Assembly (NCBI GenBank): GCA_034008185.1 | Contig: CM067084.1 | Coordinates: 46,389,099 to 46,453,098 of the forward strand | Length of the DNA: 64,000 nt | Reading direction: 5' to 3' | Origin: Gorsachius magnificus | Taxonomy: Eukaryota; Chordata; Aves; Pelecaniformes; Ardeidae | Part shown: positions 53,991 to 64,000 of the stretch, one piece after another | Numbering within the stretch: the first letter of the stretch is position 1 | How the letters are laid out: the number at the start of each line of letters is the position of its first letter | The notes under the pieces: model-generated | What the model saw: the letters and a program-made list of their open reading frames with translations, nothing else | The model's database searches: none | Told to the model about the DNA's origin: nothing | Translations under genes and position numbers: made by a program

Positions 53991-54080
53991 TATACATATA
54001 TGTATTTACATATGCACACGTGTAAATCTTTACAGACATATGTGTGCATATATATTTATATATACACATACACCTCTATA
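53991..54080. repeat. Mixed TA/TG/CA low-complexity tract
   Basis: About 90 bp of alternating purine-pyrimidine steps (tatacatatatg, acatatgcacacgtg, atatgtgtgcatatatat). Such DNA is prone to length variation and non-B structure. Confidence 0.8.
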
Positions 54081-55887
54081 TTATCAAATTAATTCTGCAC
54101 CAGACGATAAATAGCTTGTAATCTAAATCAGATAAAATTTTAAGTAGAAATGGGGAAAAAAAGTCTTTGCTAGTGTTAGTCTGTTAACTTTCCATTAGCT
54201 GGCTTGTTGAAATGTGGCTTGAAGCCCATGATAGGGATTATTATCACATGCAGTGACACCCTTTGTGTTGGTGTTGATAAAGACAAAGCTCATGAGTTGT
54301 ATCCTTCCTGGAAACTAATTTTTCATTAATGTATTAGGGATTTGGTGTTGAAAACCTTCTTGGCAATGCAAATGCTGTCATTATTTTAATGACAGATTCA
54401 CCGTTGCTGCTGTTTGTGACAGAAGTTGTATTGACCATGCAAGATAACTGGAAAGGAGAATGGGGTTCTTGGAAAGGAAATTATTCCAAAGGCTGGATTT
54501 TCTGTTTAAGCTTAGCACATCTATTCCTTAACATTCTCAAATTTCCTTATGTTCACAACATGAGAAATTACTCACTGTTATTTTTATAGTAGTCACCTGT
54601 AAGTTATTGGAAACATCTGTTTCAACAGAAGTACTTTTCCTGTGTTCTCTGTACCAAGGTATTATTATTATCATTGGGTTTGTAACAATTTGCAGTTACA
54701 ACAAGTTCCACACTGGAATTGCTTATGAAGATCAAACAACTAATTTACAAACTACGTGAAAGCATTTATACTGTGAGCAAGGTGCAGGCCCTGTATCTTC
54801 TGCTCTGCTTAAGGCTTGCATTTATATTACTAAGTGTGTTCTACTACATTAGTTTAGAAAATAGATTGCAATTTGAATTACATATTGTTAAGTGTTACAT
54901 TTTTAAGTGTCATCAGTCATTGCTAAATCATAATAAATGAAGTGTCTCGAGGGTTTTTTTAATTTTGTGTTCATTGTGTTGTATGGCAAGGTTTGTCTTC
55001 TATTTCTGACTGACTTACTACCGATTTTACAAAGCAGATCGTTAAAACCTAACATTGATGGAGGTATTTGATTGTGGGTTTTGCTGTTCTGAGGTTTTGG
55101 GTTTAAGCTTTATGGGTGTTATGTGCTTTGGTTAAGTCAAAAAATATTTCCTTTTGTCTTGATGGCCTGGCTCTCTGACCACCTGTGACTTACTCCAAAC
55201 TGTAGTTATACTGCATAGTGTGAAATTGGAAAATCTGTTCTGTGTGTGTTCTAATGGATGTGACGGTCATTAAGTATATGAGTCTTCTGACGTTGTAATC
55301 AGATGTGATTCAGTCTGTTAAATATCCATGAAGCAACATCTGCTTCACAGAGTGACCTTCTGCTAAAGAATACTTAGCATCATAGTGCAGATCTGCCTTA
55401 TTTGAAATGCACTAAACTAGAGTAGTCTACTGCTGTTTAGCAACTAGCTTGTAATAATTTATTGCAGTTAAATAAAGCTTAAAAAACTCCATTAAATAAT
55501 TATAGGGATTATATGCATTTCGGAAACCTTTGTGTTCTACTGAAATTACCCATTTAATTTCAGGGTTGGTTTGTTAAAAAAAGCTGAAATCTAAAGGCAC
55601 ATTAGGGGATCTGTCAGATGCTATTTTCTGTAGGTGTTAATAAAACCAGATTAAAAAAAAAACTGAAACAAATTAAAACCAAAAGTAATTTTACCATCTG
55701 TTGTATATTAATTAGAACTTGGTGTATCAAGGGTAAACTTGCTCTTAGAGAATGTCACTGAATGTCTGCTAATAGAATAATATGGAAATATATTAGATGA
55801 TAGGATTATGTTGAATTTCCTATTCTGCTTTGGTTGTAGCAAATGCTAAGATGGTGTATAACGAACTTTAATTTTCTTTCTTCTTAG

Positions 55888-56125
55888 AACAACCTCCAAA
55901 TAACCAAGGCCAGTCGACCCTGCAGCCTTTGCCACCTTCTCACAAGCAACATTCAGCACAGCATCACCCATCCATCACCTCACTTAACAGAAACTCACTG
56001 ACAAATAGGAGGAATCAGAGTCCGGCCCCGCCGGCTGCTTTGCCCGCCGAGCTGCAAACCACACCTGAGTCAGTCCAGCTGCAGGACAGCTGGGTCCTTG
56101 GCAGTAATGCGCCACTGGAAAGCAG
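55888..56125 (+). CDS. TENM3: TENM3 core cytoplasmic exon B
   Basis: This exon encodes part of the teneurin-3 intracellular domain (Ten_N family), just ahead of the juxtamembrane and transmembrane exons. Seen: a pyrimidine tract ending in ttcttag at 55887, exon start AA (completing G|AA, Glu), 78 full codons, a final split codon AG|, and a donor gtaatt at 56126. Length is 238 nt, phase 1 to 2. Residues 1-79 include QPLPPSHK (13-20), a His-rich stretch (19-27), [13 protein letters not shown] (32-44), a PxxP-rich [12 protein letters not shown] (45-56) and the teneurin hallmark DSWVLGSN (67-74) followed by APLES. The sequence agrees almost residue for residue with vertebrate teneurin-3 as I remember it; the one difference I notice is Ala75 where I recall Val. 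The PxxP elements are candidate SH3 ligands. The donor has T at +5, which makes it weak and could favour regulated splicing to exon C. Teneurin-3 is a plasma-membrane adhesion receptor pairing with latrophilins and with itself in neural wiring. Confidence 0.95.
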
Positions 56126-56576
56126 GTAATTACCTAGGTACTACTACAGACTGTGGCACTTCTAAAGAAAACATTTAACTTGATGAAAGATGACCAGCAG
56201 CTAAGACTTACCCTCATTCAGCAAACAAAACTGAAAACTTTCAGTACTAAAAAATCCATCCTCTCTCTACAATTCACAGTGACACTCTTTTCCCTTACAA
56301 TGCCTATTGCAAAGTAACTGGACTAAGAGAGTATATTAATTTTTCCAGATGAGCATTTTCCTTCATAATCTGTGACTTTTGACTGTTTGAAGAAATTTCC
56401 TGCCTTGCTTGCCAGATATGTTATGTGTCACATAAATACTGCCATACAGGTTGAATGCCAAGAAACTTTCAGTAATATGTTTTAACTCTTGCACTTGGTC
56501 CCTTTAAAGAAATACCACTGTGAGGCTAGGTGTTTATTAAACTTGTCTGGGATTTGGTGAGACAAAAGAACTCACT

Positions 56577-56603
56577 TATATATATAACGATATATATATA
56601 ATG
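56577..56603. repeat. (TA)n microsatellite
   Basis: Two TA runs separated by ACGA, about 450 bp downstream of exon B. Confidence 0.85.
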
Positions 56604-59600
56604 ATAAATTTGTCCTCATTCTTTTTTGTCTTTTAGAATTTATAATTGTCTCTAGGAAAGAAGCAGCTAATATAAAGGGTGATACTAGCTTCTTTGGATG
56701 CAGAATGATGTATAAAAAATTTTTATAGGACTTACTGGCACAGAGCTGAATTTACCTGCAGTGATTAATACTCATGTAACACTCAATCAGCACTAATTTT
56801 TTGTTAACGAAAGCCATAATATTCCAATTTAGTCATCAAACTGAGCATTTATAACTATATTGAAGCTGACAGTAATTCCTGAAAATGCTTATGAAATCCC
56901 TTCAGTTCGTTCTTTGAATCCCTTTAAATTATGTTTTGTAGTGAACTAAAGATAGTCCAGCTGATTTTGACTAATTTAAAACATACATGATCTTAAGATT
57001 CTCTGTTAGGTAGTTTTGTCCCCATGGATGTTTCAGGCATCTCTTCTGTTGGGAATGGCTATTTCTTTTCTTAGTTTTCTTGGACCCTTCTGTATTGCTT
57101 ACAAGACATAGACAGTGTGGACTAGGATTCCACTGAAGGATTTCATTGTCATACTCAGACAATTTAGTACATTAAGAAAGAGTTTTCTTATAGAACAAAT
57201 ACGTTTGTAGTGGGAATAAGATGTTTGACGTTTTCCAGACACTGGTTAATATTCAGTAGATGGCTAAGGTCTTTGATGTTTGATTTTATTGCCATATATG
57301 TTTTTATTGTGTTTAAAAGACATAGGGCTTGAATGAGAATACCGCTTCCAACACGGAGTAAATAATTTTTGCTGAGTAGAGTCTTTTCATCTTTTAAATG
57401 TTCCTGATGAAAAGCTGAGGGAATTTGAGTGTTCAAGTTTTGAACACTTGTGAATGAGCTGTTGGGTGAAAATTTCACATAAAAAGTGACAGAGCCCTAC
57501 TGTAGTTTCTCTAATAGTCTCACTTGGCTGGAACTCTGGAGGTGAAGAACCTATCTTATTTGTCATTGATTTTTCCCTTTTTGGTTAAGGTGCCCTACTG
57601 AGTGTGATTCTTAGGCTCAGTTTCAACTATATTAACAACTTTGTGATAGGTCTCTTCCTTCATCCTTTTCTCAGCCTAAAAGAAAGTTTATCTTTGGCAA
57701 TAGTTTAGCTTATGCCCATAGTCAACTTTTCCCCCCCACCCCCTCTTTTTTATCTGACTTAGATGATGGCTGTTTAGAGGTACAGAATGTGAATGTCAGC
57801 ATATATACATAGCTATCTTTCTATCTCTATAGGCGCATATTGGTGATGGGTGGCGTACAAATGACATACAACTTGCTGTCATGTATAGCTGGATAGTGAA
57901 TAGGCTGGTTTTGTGTATGTGCATGTAGGTGAGAGGGATGTATTTGCAAAGCCTGAGGGAAGTTTTAGTCCCCATCATTTTGCAGTAGTAATGGAAGTGA
58001 CTTCAAAATATATATTTCATAATACTGGATTCAGTTGTATATTTAATAGAATATTCTGCAGTTTGGCTCTGTGTAGAGTTAATACTTTTGTGTAAAGCAT
58101 TGCTGTTACAGGTTAAATGGATGAACTGTGAGGTGACAGATCAATAACGTCCAACAGAAATTCCCATTTATGGTTTTTTAAATATAAAAAGACTCTTTGC
58201 TTAAAATTGTATGAGGGCCTAAAACTGTAACTTGGATTGCATGAGTGCTTCTTTCATTTTTGATGCCATCTTTAAATGACAATGAGGTTACTGAGCAGTG
58301 GCAGAAATTGTCTTCACTCTATTTGGCTCAGTAAAATCTACATTAAAAAAAAAAGCAAGACAGTAAGAAAATATTTCCTGCAGATTTGCTCGCATTTCCT
58401 GCAGACTACATGACCCTTTCATTGGACATTAATGATCTTTACTATTTGACTCTTCCCCAACCTGCTGCGAGTTAGGTTCAGCTATAGAAGCAATAGATCT
58501 GCTGGAGAAGCCAGCACCATAGAAGAATATTAGCTTTTGAAGAAATAAAAAAGCAGGACTATATTGAATAACTTTCCATTTTGTTCTTTGAATTACTGGT
58601 TGGACAGCCAAAATCATGCAAATGCATGACTACATGTCAGGTGTCTGAATATTATAAATTATGATTAAGTAATTAAATATTAGTAGGCTTTTTATTATCA
58701 TTAGTCTTTAAGTTTTTATTCACCTACTAGTTTTAGTAATGAGTTCTTGAGCACCAGGATCATTAGTTACATTCTCATGGCTTTGAGTTCCAGTAGGATC
58801 TAAATTACTGATATTTAAAAATACATGGTAAATCACTTCTTTAAATGCTTTCCCTGTTAAGTATTTGAATGTGCAGAATTTTTCTAATGCACAATCAATT
58901 ATGTATGTTAGAGACGTGCAGAGGAAAAGTATGCTAGAATTCGTAAATTTGTTGATAGTTGTAAACTGGTAGCATCTCTTAGTGCATTTCTCAGGCAATA
59001 CTTCATTAATTTTAGGCATTGAATGTCTAAGATGAATTTGTCAGCAAGGGGAAATTTACATGTTCCAGTCAAGGAATAAATCTCTGAGAATATTATCTAA
59101 CTTTATTCAGAATCTGTGCTAACATGGCTGTGAATCAAGTAAGAGCTTTGCTTTTTCTAACCTGATTTGCTGTATAAAATACCTCATTTTTTGAAAGATG
59201 GCTGTATTTTGTATGATGGACTACGAATTTTTTATAGAAACTAACCAAGAAACTAACATGTTTTTCATTGTCTATACTGATATTGCTTAATCTTCTCTTA
59301 CCCCTAACTTACACTTAACAATAGACTGGGTAGGAACATTACTGTGTAAAGTTACTTACGTACTAATTTTACCAAGAAGAAAGAGGGAACTCCTTGAAGA
59401 AATACCTGGTGGCTGGAAAATATTTCACCATTTTAAAGGCATTACTTAAAGTGATAGAATACCTTAGAAGTGGTACAGACAAAACAATTCCTAGAATGTG
59501 TTACTTCATAACCATTCTGCAAGCTTGATCTAAACTTCATTTTAGAATGCAAAGATTTTAGAAACTCCTAAAGTGTGGTTAACATACCCATATGTCTTTA

Positions 59601-61070
59601 TTGGGGTGGATTGCCAATGAAGCTAGCACCTTCAGTATTGATTAAGGTGTGGAAAGTGTGTTGATAGTTTTCAGGGAAGTCTTAAATCAATTTGTGTAGA
59701 GGCTGATTGATTGTCTGCAAAAGCACAATTTTGCTGGAGGTTAAAGTCTGCTCAGAGCAGCTATTTTACGCATTCCACCCACTAAAACAGTGCCTGGTGT
59801 AATCAAATTTAAAATTGTTCCATTCTGTAAGTCTTCCAGGTTTTCACACGTGGACTTGATTAGACATGGTACTTATATTTAGAAGGCATGGTACAAAATA
59901 AAGGCAGAAAATGGGGATAGAGTTCAAGTCCTGCTCTTCTGAAGACCCCATGTATCATTGCAGGCATGCCACATTGCTGGTCTGCAAGTGGAGGAAACAG
60001 GACTTGACTCTACATAGATTGATGAGAGCATGAATGCATTTTTAAAGATTGACGTGCCATAATTATGGGGTCAGTATATACACACGTTAGATATGTTCAA
60101 GTCAAATGAGCAGTATTGTTTTCAAAGGCTAAAGTTGAATAAAAAAGTTCTGTTTTCTTTTGACATTCTTATGCAGTCGGGTGCTCACCAAGCATCTGTT
60201 TGTATCCTAGCACACTGGGCCCATATGCTTATAAGTTACCTTTGGCGTGAATAGTGTCTTACTTCGGATTTTCGCTTGATCTCTTTGGCATCCTTCCTGC
60301 TCAAAAATCCCTTGCTGTCACCATGAATACTTAAAATTTAACCACACTGTGTATTTTGTCCTCTGCCTCTTAGGCAAGCACTGATAGTCCAGAATTCAGT
60401 AGTATTTGCACAGTATTCCTTGAGTTTATCATTACCCTCTTCAAAGATATGCAGTCATTGAAGCAAGCATGGACCCAATTTTTTTTCCAAAACTAATCTT
60501 TTCTGGTTTAGGTAGGACAAAAGAAATACACAGTTATAAACAAAATAATAGAGCCCTTTGTTTATCCCCCTTCATTTTCTCACCATTCCCTGAGAGAGCC
60601 AGAGTCTGTGGTCTGTCCTTTCCCTCCCCTGCTGCTGTGCAGTGTCATCTGCAGAACACGAGATCTCCACTCACTCTGGTAGCCAGCCCTCTGCATATTT
60701 ACTGGCTGACTGGCTGTGCCAGATACCCAGCAAGAGACTGTCTTTTAATAGTCTCAGTTCACTTTTATTATTTCATCTCTGGTCCAGCCTCATCAAGTAA
60801 ACAACATCCCCCACTATGCGCTGTTCAGTCCTTAAGCCTGCCTTGCCACAGGCAGCAGCCAGGAATTTTATTCAAGGACTTGCACATAAATAAGGGATCA
60901 CCAAAGGGTAGTGACCACCTAATGATAGCCTTGTAGCACCATGTCTTCAAGTTACAATCCAGCATGTAGTTCAGAGGACATCATAAAAGCAGATAAATCC
61001 TGCATTCAAAATGCAGTTGCAGTTTTGCACATCTGTGAAAAAAGAAAGTTATGCAGCAGAATTAGTATAT

Positions 61071-61138
61071 TCTTTTTGTGGGATCATCCCATTCTTTAAT
61101 TTGAAATTGCCACTCTAATTTCATCTTTTTGTATCTTT
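61071..61138 (+). promoter_or_regulatory. UCUUU cluster (PTBP-type) and branch site upstream of exon C
   Basis: Four TCTTT motifs (61071-61075, 61093-61097, 61124-61128, 61134-61138) lie within 76 nt of the exon C acceptor, together with the CTAAT branch consensus. UCUUU is a classic polypyrimidine-tract-binding-protein motif, and PTBP1 bound upstream commonly represses neuronal exons outside neurons. The last two copies are also part of the ordinary pyrimidine tract, so the regulatory reading is inference. Confidence 0.45.
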
Positions 61139-61146
61139 GTGTATAG

Positions 61147-61239
61147 AGAATTAGGAAACCAAGCAGTCCTTGCAAATGGTCATGACAACCTTATAGAGAT
61201 GGATGTGTTTTCTCCAACATATCACGATAGCAGTTATGG
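61147..61239 (+). CDS. TENM3: TENM3 cassette exon C (juxtamembrane cytoplasmic, 31 residues)
   Basis: This is a short internal exon, too small to stand out as a long ORF. Seen: branch consensus CTAAT (A at 61118), a T-rich tract ending in gtgtatag at 61146, 93 nt of open frame, and a donor gtatgtg at 61240. It opens with one base completing exon B's split Arg (AG|A) and ends with GG|, so it is phase 2-2 and divisible by three. After that Arg codon it encodes 30 residues and the first two bases of a Gly codon: ELGNQAVLANGH, then DNLIEMDVF, then SPTYHDSSY. It would place 31 residues between ..LES and HFLF.., just before the membrane span. Known, from memory: teneurin-4 carries at the same place a segment with the identical core DNLIEMD, which makes this the paralogous exon; the human TENM3 protein as I recall it lacks it. 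Inference: an alternatively included TENM3 exon, perhaps neuronal, given the RBFOX motif downstream. Tyr and Ser residues in the SPTYHDSSY end are possible phosphosites. Intron read-through would stop within 15 codons. Confidence 0.85.
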
Positions 61240-61259
61240 GTATGTGACTCTTAAGTGTT

Positions 61260-61265
61260 TGCATG
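61260..61265 (+). promoter_or_regulatory. RBFOX splicing-factor motif TGCATG downstream of exon C
   Basis: TGCATG, the RBFOX1/2/3 recognition hexamer, lies 21 nt past the end of exon C. A second copy is at 61535-61540, about 296 nt past it. In vertebrates, RBFOX binding in the proximal downstream intron usually promotes exon inclusion in neurons and muscle. The motif is seen; its function is inferred. A given hexamer is expected about once per 4 kb by chance, so one this close is suggestive but not proof. Confidence 0.6.
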
Positions 61266-62346
61266 ATGCTACCTGTTGACACAGAAGACAGTATGCAATT
61301 TGAAAAGAAATTTTCGTTACAATAGTCAAAAACATCTGGGACAGACTTCCTCATCGTTATATCTGATTTTCTTTAAATTGTACTTTAAATAACATTTCAT
61401 ACAGACTCATGGTACATACATAATGGTAAACTTTGACTGCCAAATCTTGTTTGCCTTCACTTAAGAAAATAAGAGCACAACTGAGGTTGTATTAATTCTC
61501 CATGGCCTTATTCTGCAAGCTGTTGCAAACTATTTGCATGCTTACACATTTGCCAGATCTGATCCTTAGCTTGTAATATATTTACTACTTAGCAAATGTT
61601 TGTTTTAGAAATATTGTGACATATAATTGTAGCATAAGGAATGACCAAAGAAGTTAAGAAGAATTATATATCTAATCTGTAGTATTTTTTACTAGCTAGT
61701 TTGAAATAGGAACTGCTGATAAATATATAACTAGAAATAAAGAATTCCATATCATTGAATATTTCAATTTTTTGAAATAAAATTTCTACAGTAGAACTGT
61801 TTCATATCTATTTAACTTTGTCATTAATATCTGTCTTATATTTGAAGTATGTTTCCTATGCCAAATCAGTATACTTGGTCTCTGATGCACACACAAAAAA
61901 AACCTGACAAAGCAATACCATTTCTAATCAGTTCCAGCCTGTTAATCAGCACAGTATGCTAAATTTTAGTAAAGAATTCTTAATCATAAATTTACCTTCT
62001 CTTATTTTGTTTATACTAGGGTAGAAATCAGAGCTTTATGTCTAAATTCTGTACAATTCCAATTGTAATTCTTAACATTATAAAAGGGATAAGGTGCTAT
62101 TTGATTAAATGAGTTCTGCATATGCCCATTATTAACTAATTAATCTGTGAAATGTATTGACACTGTACATTGATCTGCTTTGTGTTCCAAAAACTCTTAA
62201 ACTTTCACTTAGCCACAAATTAAAATCAACAGCAGGAAGAGAATGGTATGTTAAATTCAATTAGTTAATCATTACCAGCAAACGCAAAGATACTGCAGAT
62301 ATTTACCGAAGGCCCTAATATATTTTCTTTAAAGTAAAAACGTAAG

Positions 62347-62389
62347 CATACTGTATTAAAAAAGAACCATACTGTATTAAAAAAAGAAC
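62347..62389. repeat. 21-bp tandem duplication
   Basis: Two adjacent copies of CATACTGTATTAAAAAAGAAC, the second with one extra A. Confidence 0.9.
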
Positions 62390-64000
62390 AAACACAAATA
62401 TTATTGTTCCCTGTAGACCAATTACCACGCAATACTGATTCAGATGCATAATTGCTGAAGTAGGGTTAATAGAACCATGCCTGGTTTATGGTCTATATGT
62501 TTGTAGTGGGACCACCCAATGCCAGTATTTTGGCAAATGGATTATGTTATATGAAATTCCTGTTAGTTGATACTAATTCAGGTAACAATACAATGAAACT
62601 TACCTTGTTTGTAATCCCTTCATTTTTAAAATTATGCTAGCAGGCATCATCTCCTGGTGTGAAACTTGTCCAGAGATAATAACACATCAGTTCCAAAGCA
62701 TAATAGATCTGAGTCTACAACATGCTATCAGCATGAAGATTCAGTTTATCAACCTCACTAACATACTGTGTCACAGCTAGAATCATTATATATTTGTTTC
62801 TTTGTTTTCATGTCATGCGTGTGTTACATTATGAAATACTATTTCTTAGTTTGTATGGCTTACAGAGAGAATATTAATCTAATGAATTTGACGATTTTAA
62901 TGTTAATAATGATAATAGAAATAGACATTTTGCATAGAAATTCTAATGATTCATAGGCCTAGACCTAAAGAATAGTTGCCTGTAGCTTTGAGAGATTTGT
63001 GCACAGTGCATTAATTATCATAAGACAGCTGGAAATCTCAGAGTATTTTAATGGTATGTATTGGTGGCTTTACTTGTTACCACTATTCTTTTCTCCAATA
63101 CATAGCCATATGTTTGTATACATGTTGACAAATCAGCTTAGTTTGAAGTAAAAAGTGTGTTTTCCTTTTACCAGACCTGATAGTCCTCTCCCCAAGTTAT
63201 CTAGATGTCAAAATCTGAAAAAAAAAATTCACTATTGGCAAATGACCATATTTATATTTCTTATAGATAAAGCTTCCTAGCATTTTCCATTTCTATAGAA
63301 TCTCCTAATTTTTTGAAAATTTCATATTTTTTCAGGGTTTTTTTTTTTTAAAACTTCCTGTTGTATTTAAGTAAGATTTCTTTGCAAGGAGGCTGGCTGG
63401 GGATTTTTGTCATCTGTTGGGGAAAGAGTTCAGGAGAGAGGAGTTCAAAAGAGGCTGGGTTGTCAGGAGTGGAGAGGAGAAAGCTGGAAATGACTGGGCA
63501 GAAAAGGGGTAGTAGTGGGTGTGCAAATGGGTGGACGGAGTAGTCCAGAAGGAGAAGCTGAGAGTGGTTGGTTAGGCAAGATAGGACTTAAATAAAATGC
63601 TAGAGTATTAAAGAGACTGAACATCTAGGATGAAAACCAACATTATTCCTTGTCCTTTGCTGCTTGTGATTACTTGTAAAGTGCCTTTGAGTAATAAGCA
63701 CCTATAGGACTGACTCAAGATGATGAGAAATCTTGGCTGCTGGTATATGCTCCACTAGTGACAGAAGCCAGAAATAAACCAGATTTTATATCTGTGATGG
63801 CCTATGCTGACAAGAAGCCTTTCAATGCAATCTCTGAAGTTTCTTCAAACTTGCTTGAAAAAATCGCAAGTTAAACAAAAGAACACTTGAGTAAAAAATT
63901 TCATCAACACCATAGTTAAGCACACAAAATTTACAAAGTTAAAAGCTAACCTCTTTCTACGGTTATGCAGTCAAGCCTGCCATCCCAGTAAGTGCAGCTC

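Larger units (their letters stand above)
22438..55887 (+). other. TENM3: TENM3 intron between exons A and B
   Basis: A 33,450-nt AT-rich intron from donor gtaaga to acceptor ttcttag. It contains an old CR1 relic near 27.8-28.7 kb, an antisense solo LTR near 49.5-50.1 kb, a long pyrimidine-rich stretch near 36.3-36.6 kb, and several simple repeats. Outside these I see no supported gene in 22438-27769, 28741-49548 or 50141-55887. The longest ORFs there (for example 29423-29938) lack recognisable domains, splice context or codon bias. Confidence 0.85.
56126..61146 (+). other. TENM3: TENM3 intron between exons B and C
   Basis: A 5,021-nt intron from donor gtaatt (weak at +5) to acceptor gtgtatag. 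It is AT-rich, with a TA microsatellite at 56577-56603. A 155-codon open frame at 60469-60936 matches nothing I know and is treated as chance. If exon C is skipped, the intron continues beyond the window to the HFLF.. exon. Confidence 0.8.
61240..64000 (+). other. TENM3: TENM3 intron downstream of exon C (partial)
   Basis: The start of the next intron, with donor gtatgtg and two RBFOX hexamers in its first 300 nt. The rest is AT-rich sequence with a 21-bp tandem duplication at 62347-62389. The expected next coding exon (HFLFK.., followed by the transmembrane segment) is not seen before the window ends. Confidence 0.8.

Noticed and set aside
60469..60936. A 155-codon + strand ORF in the intron before exon C.
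   Set aside because: No recognisable domain, and composition like non-coding T/C-rich sequence. It is not in phase with flanking exons and has no convincing splice sites.
63971..63987. A 17-nt microexon candidate flanked by a CTAAC branch site, a pyrimidine tract, CAG and a consensus gtaagt donor.
   Set aside because: Its length is not a multiple of three, so inserting it between phase-2 ends would shift the teneurin frame. It lies at the window edge with no homology support.

Overview
This window is intron-rich DNA from a bird nuclear genome. The avian assignment rests on several CR1 LINE copies, two of them ending in the ATTCTATG-type 3' tail typical of bird CR1, and on a roughly 590-bp LTR of a kind I recognise from bird endogenous retroviruses. 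That LTR is most familiar to me from Neoaves, so a non-galliform bird is my inference. There are no bacterial genes, operons or CRISPR arrays. Nearly all open reading frames here are chance frames in AT-rich intron or fragments of CR1 reverse transcriptase.

The whole window lies inside one gene on the + strand, TENM3 (teneurin-3). TENM3 is a single-pass type II neuronal adhesion receptor that guides synaptic partner choice. Three exons are visible, and all three encode the cytoplasmic N-terminal domain ahead of the membrane span. Exon A (22228-22437, 210 nt, phase 1-1) is an in-frame cassette encoding 70 residues rich in Ser and Pro with an acidic DSDTDED patch. Exon B (55888-56125, 238 nt, phase 1-2) is the recognised core exon, ending in the teneurin signature [11 protein letters not shown](R). 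Exon C (61147-61239, 93 nt, phase 2-2) is a second in-frame cassette of 31 residues with the motif DNLIEMD. An RBFOX site (TGCATG) lies 21 nt downstream of its donor, and four UCUUU motifs lie just upstream of its acceptor. The preceding coding exon and the next one (starting HFLF.., leading to the membrane span) are outside the window. Phases allow A and C to be included or skipped independently, so four cytoplasmic isoforms are possible.

Layout: 1-22227 is intron with an old antisense CR1 (about 1860-2615), an antisense CR1 3' fragment (4987-5757), a sense CR1 3' fragment (10141-10699) and the best-preserved CR1 (18122-19470, RT catalytic motifs intact, one stop and one frameshift). 22438-55887 is a 33.5-kb intron with a very old sense CR1 relic (about 27770-28740) and an antisense solo LTR (49549-50140). 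56126-61146 is a 5.0-kb intron. 61240-64000 is the start of the next intron. The rest is AT-rich unique intron with short tandem duplications, homopolymers and microsatellites.

The observation most worth following is the pair of symmetric cassette exons in the teneurin-3 intracellular domain, especially exon C with its neuronal splicing signals. I see no new multi-gene system here.
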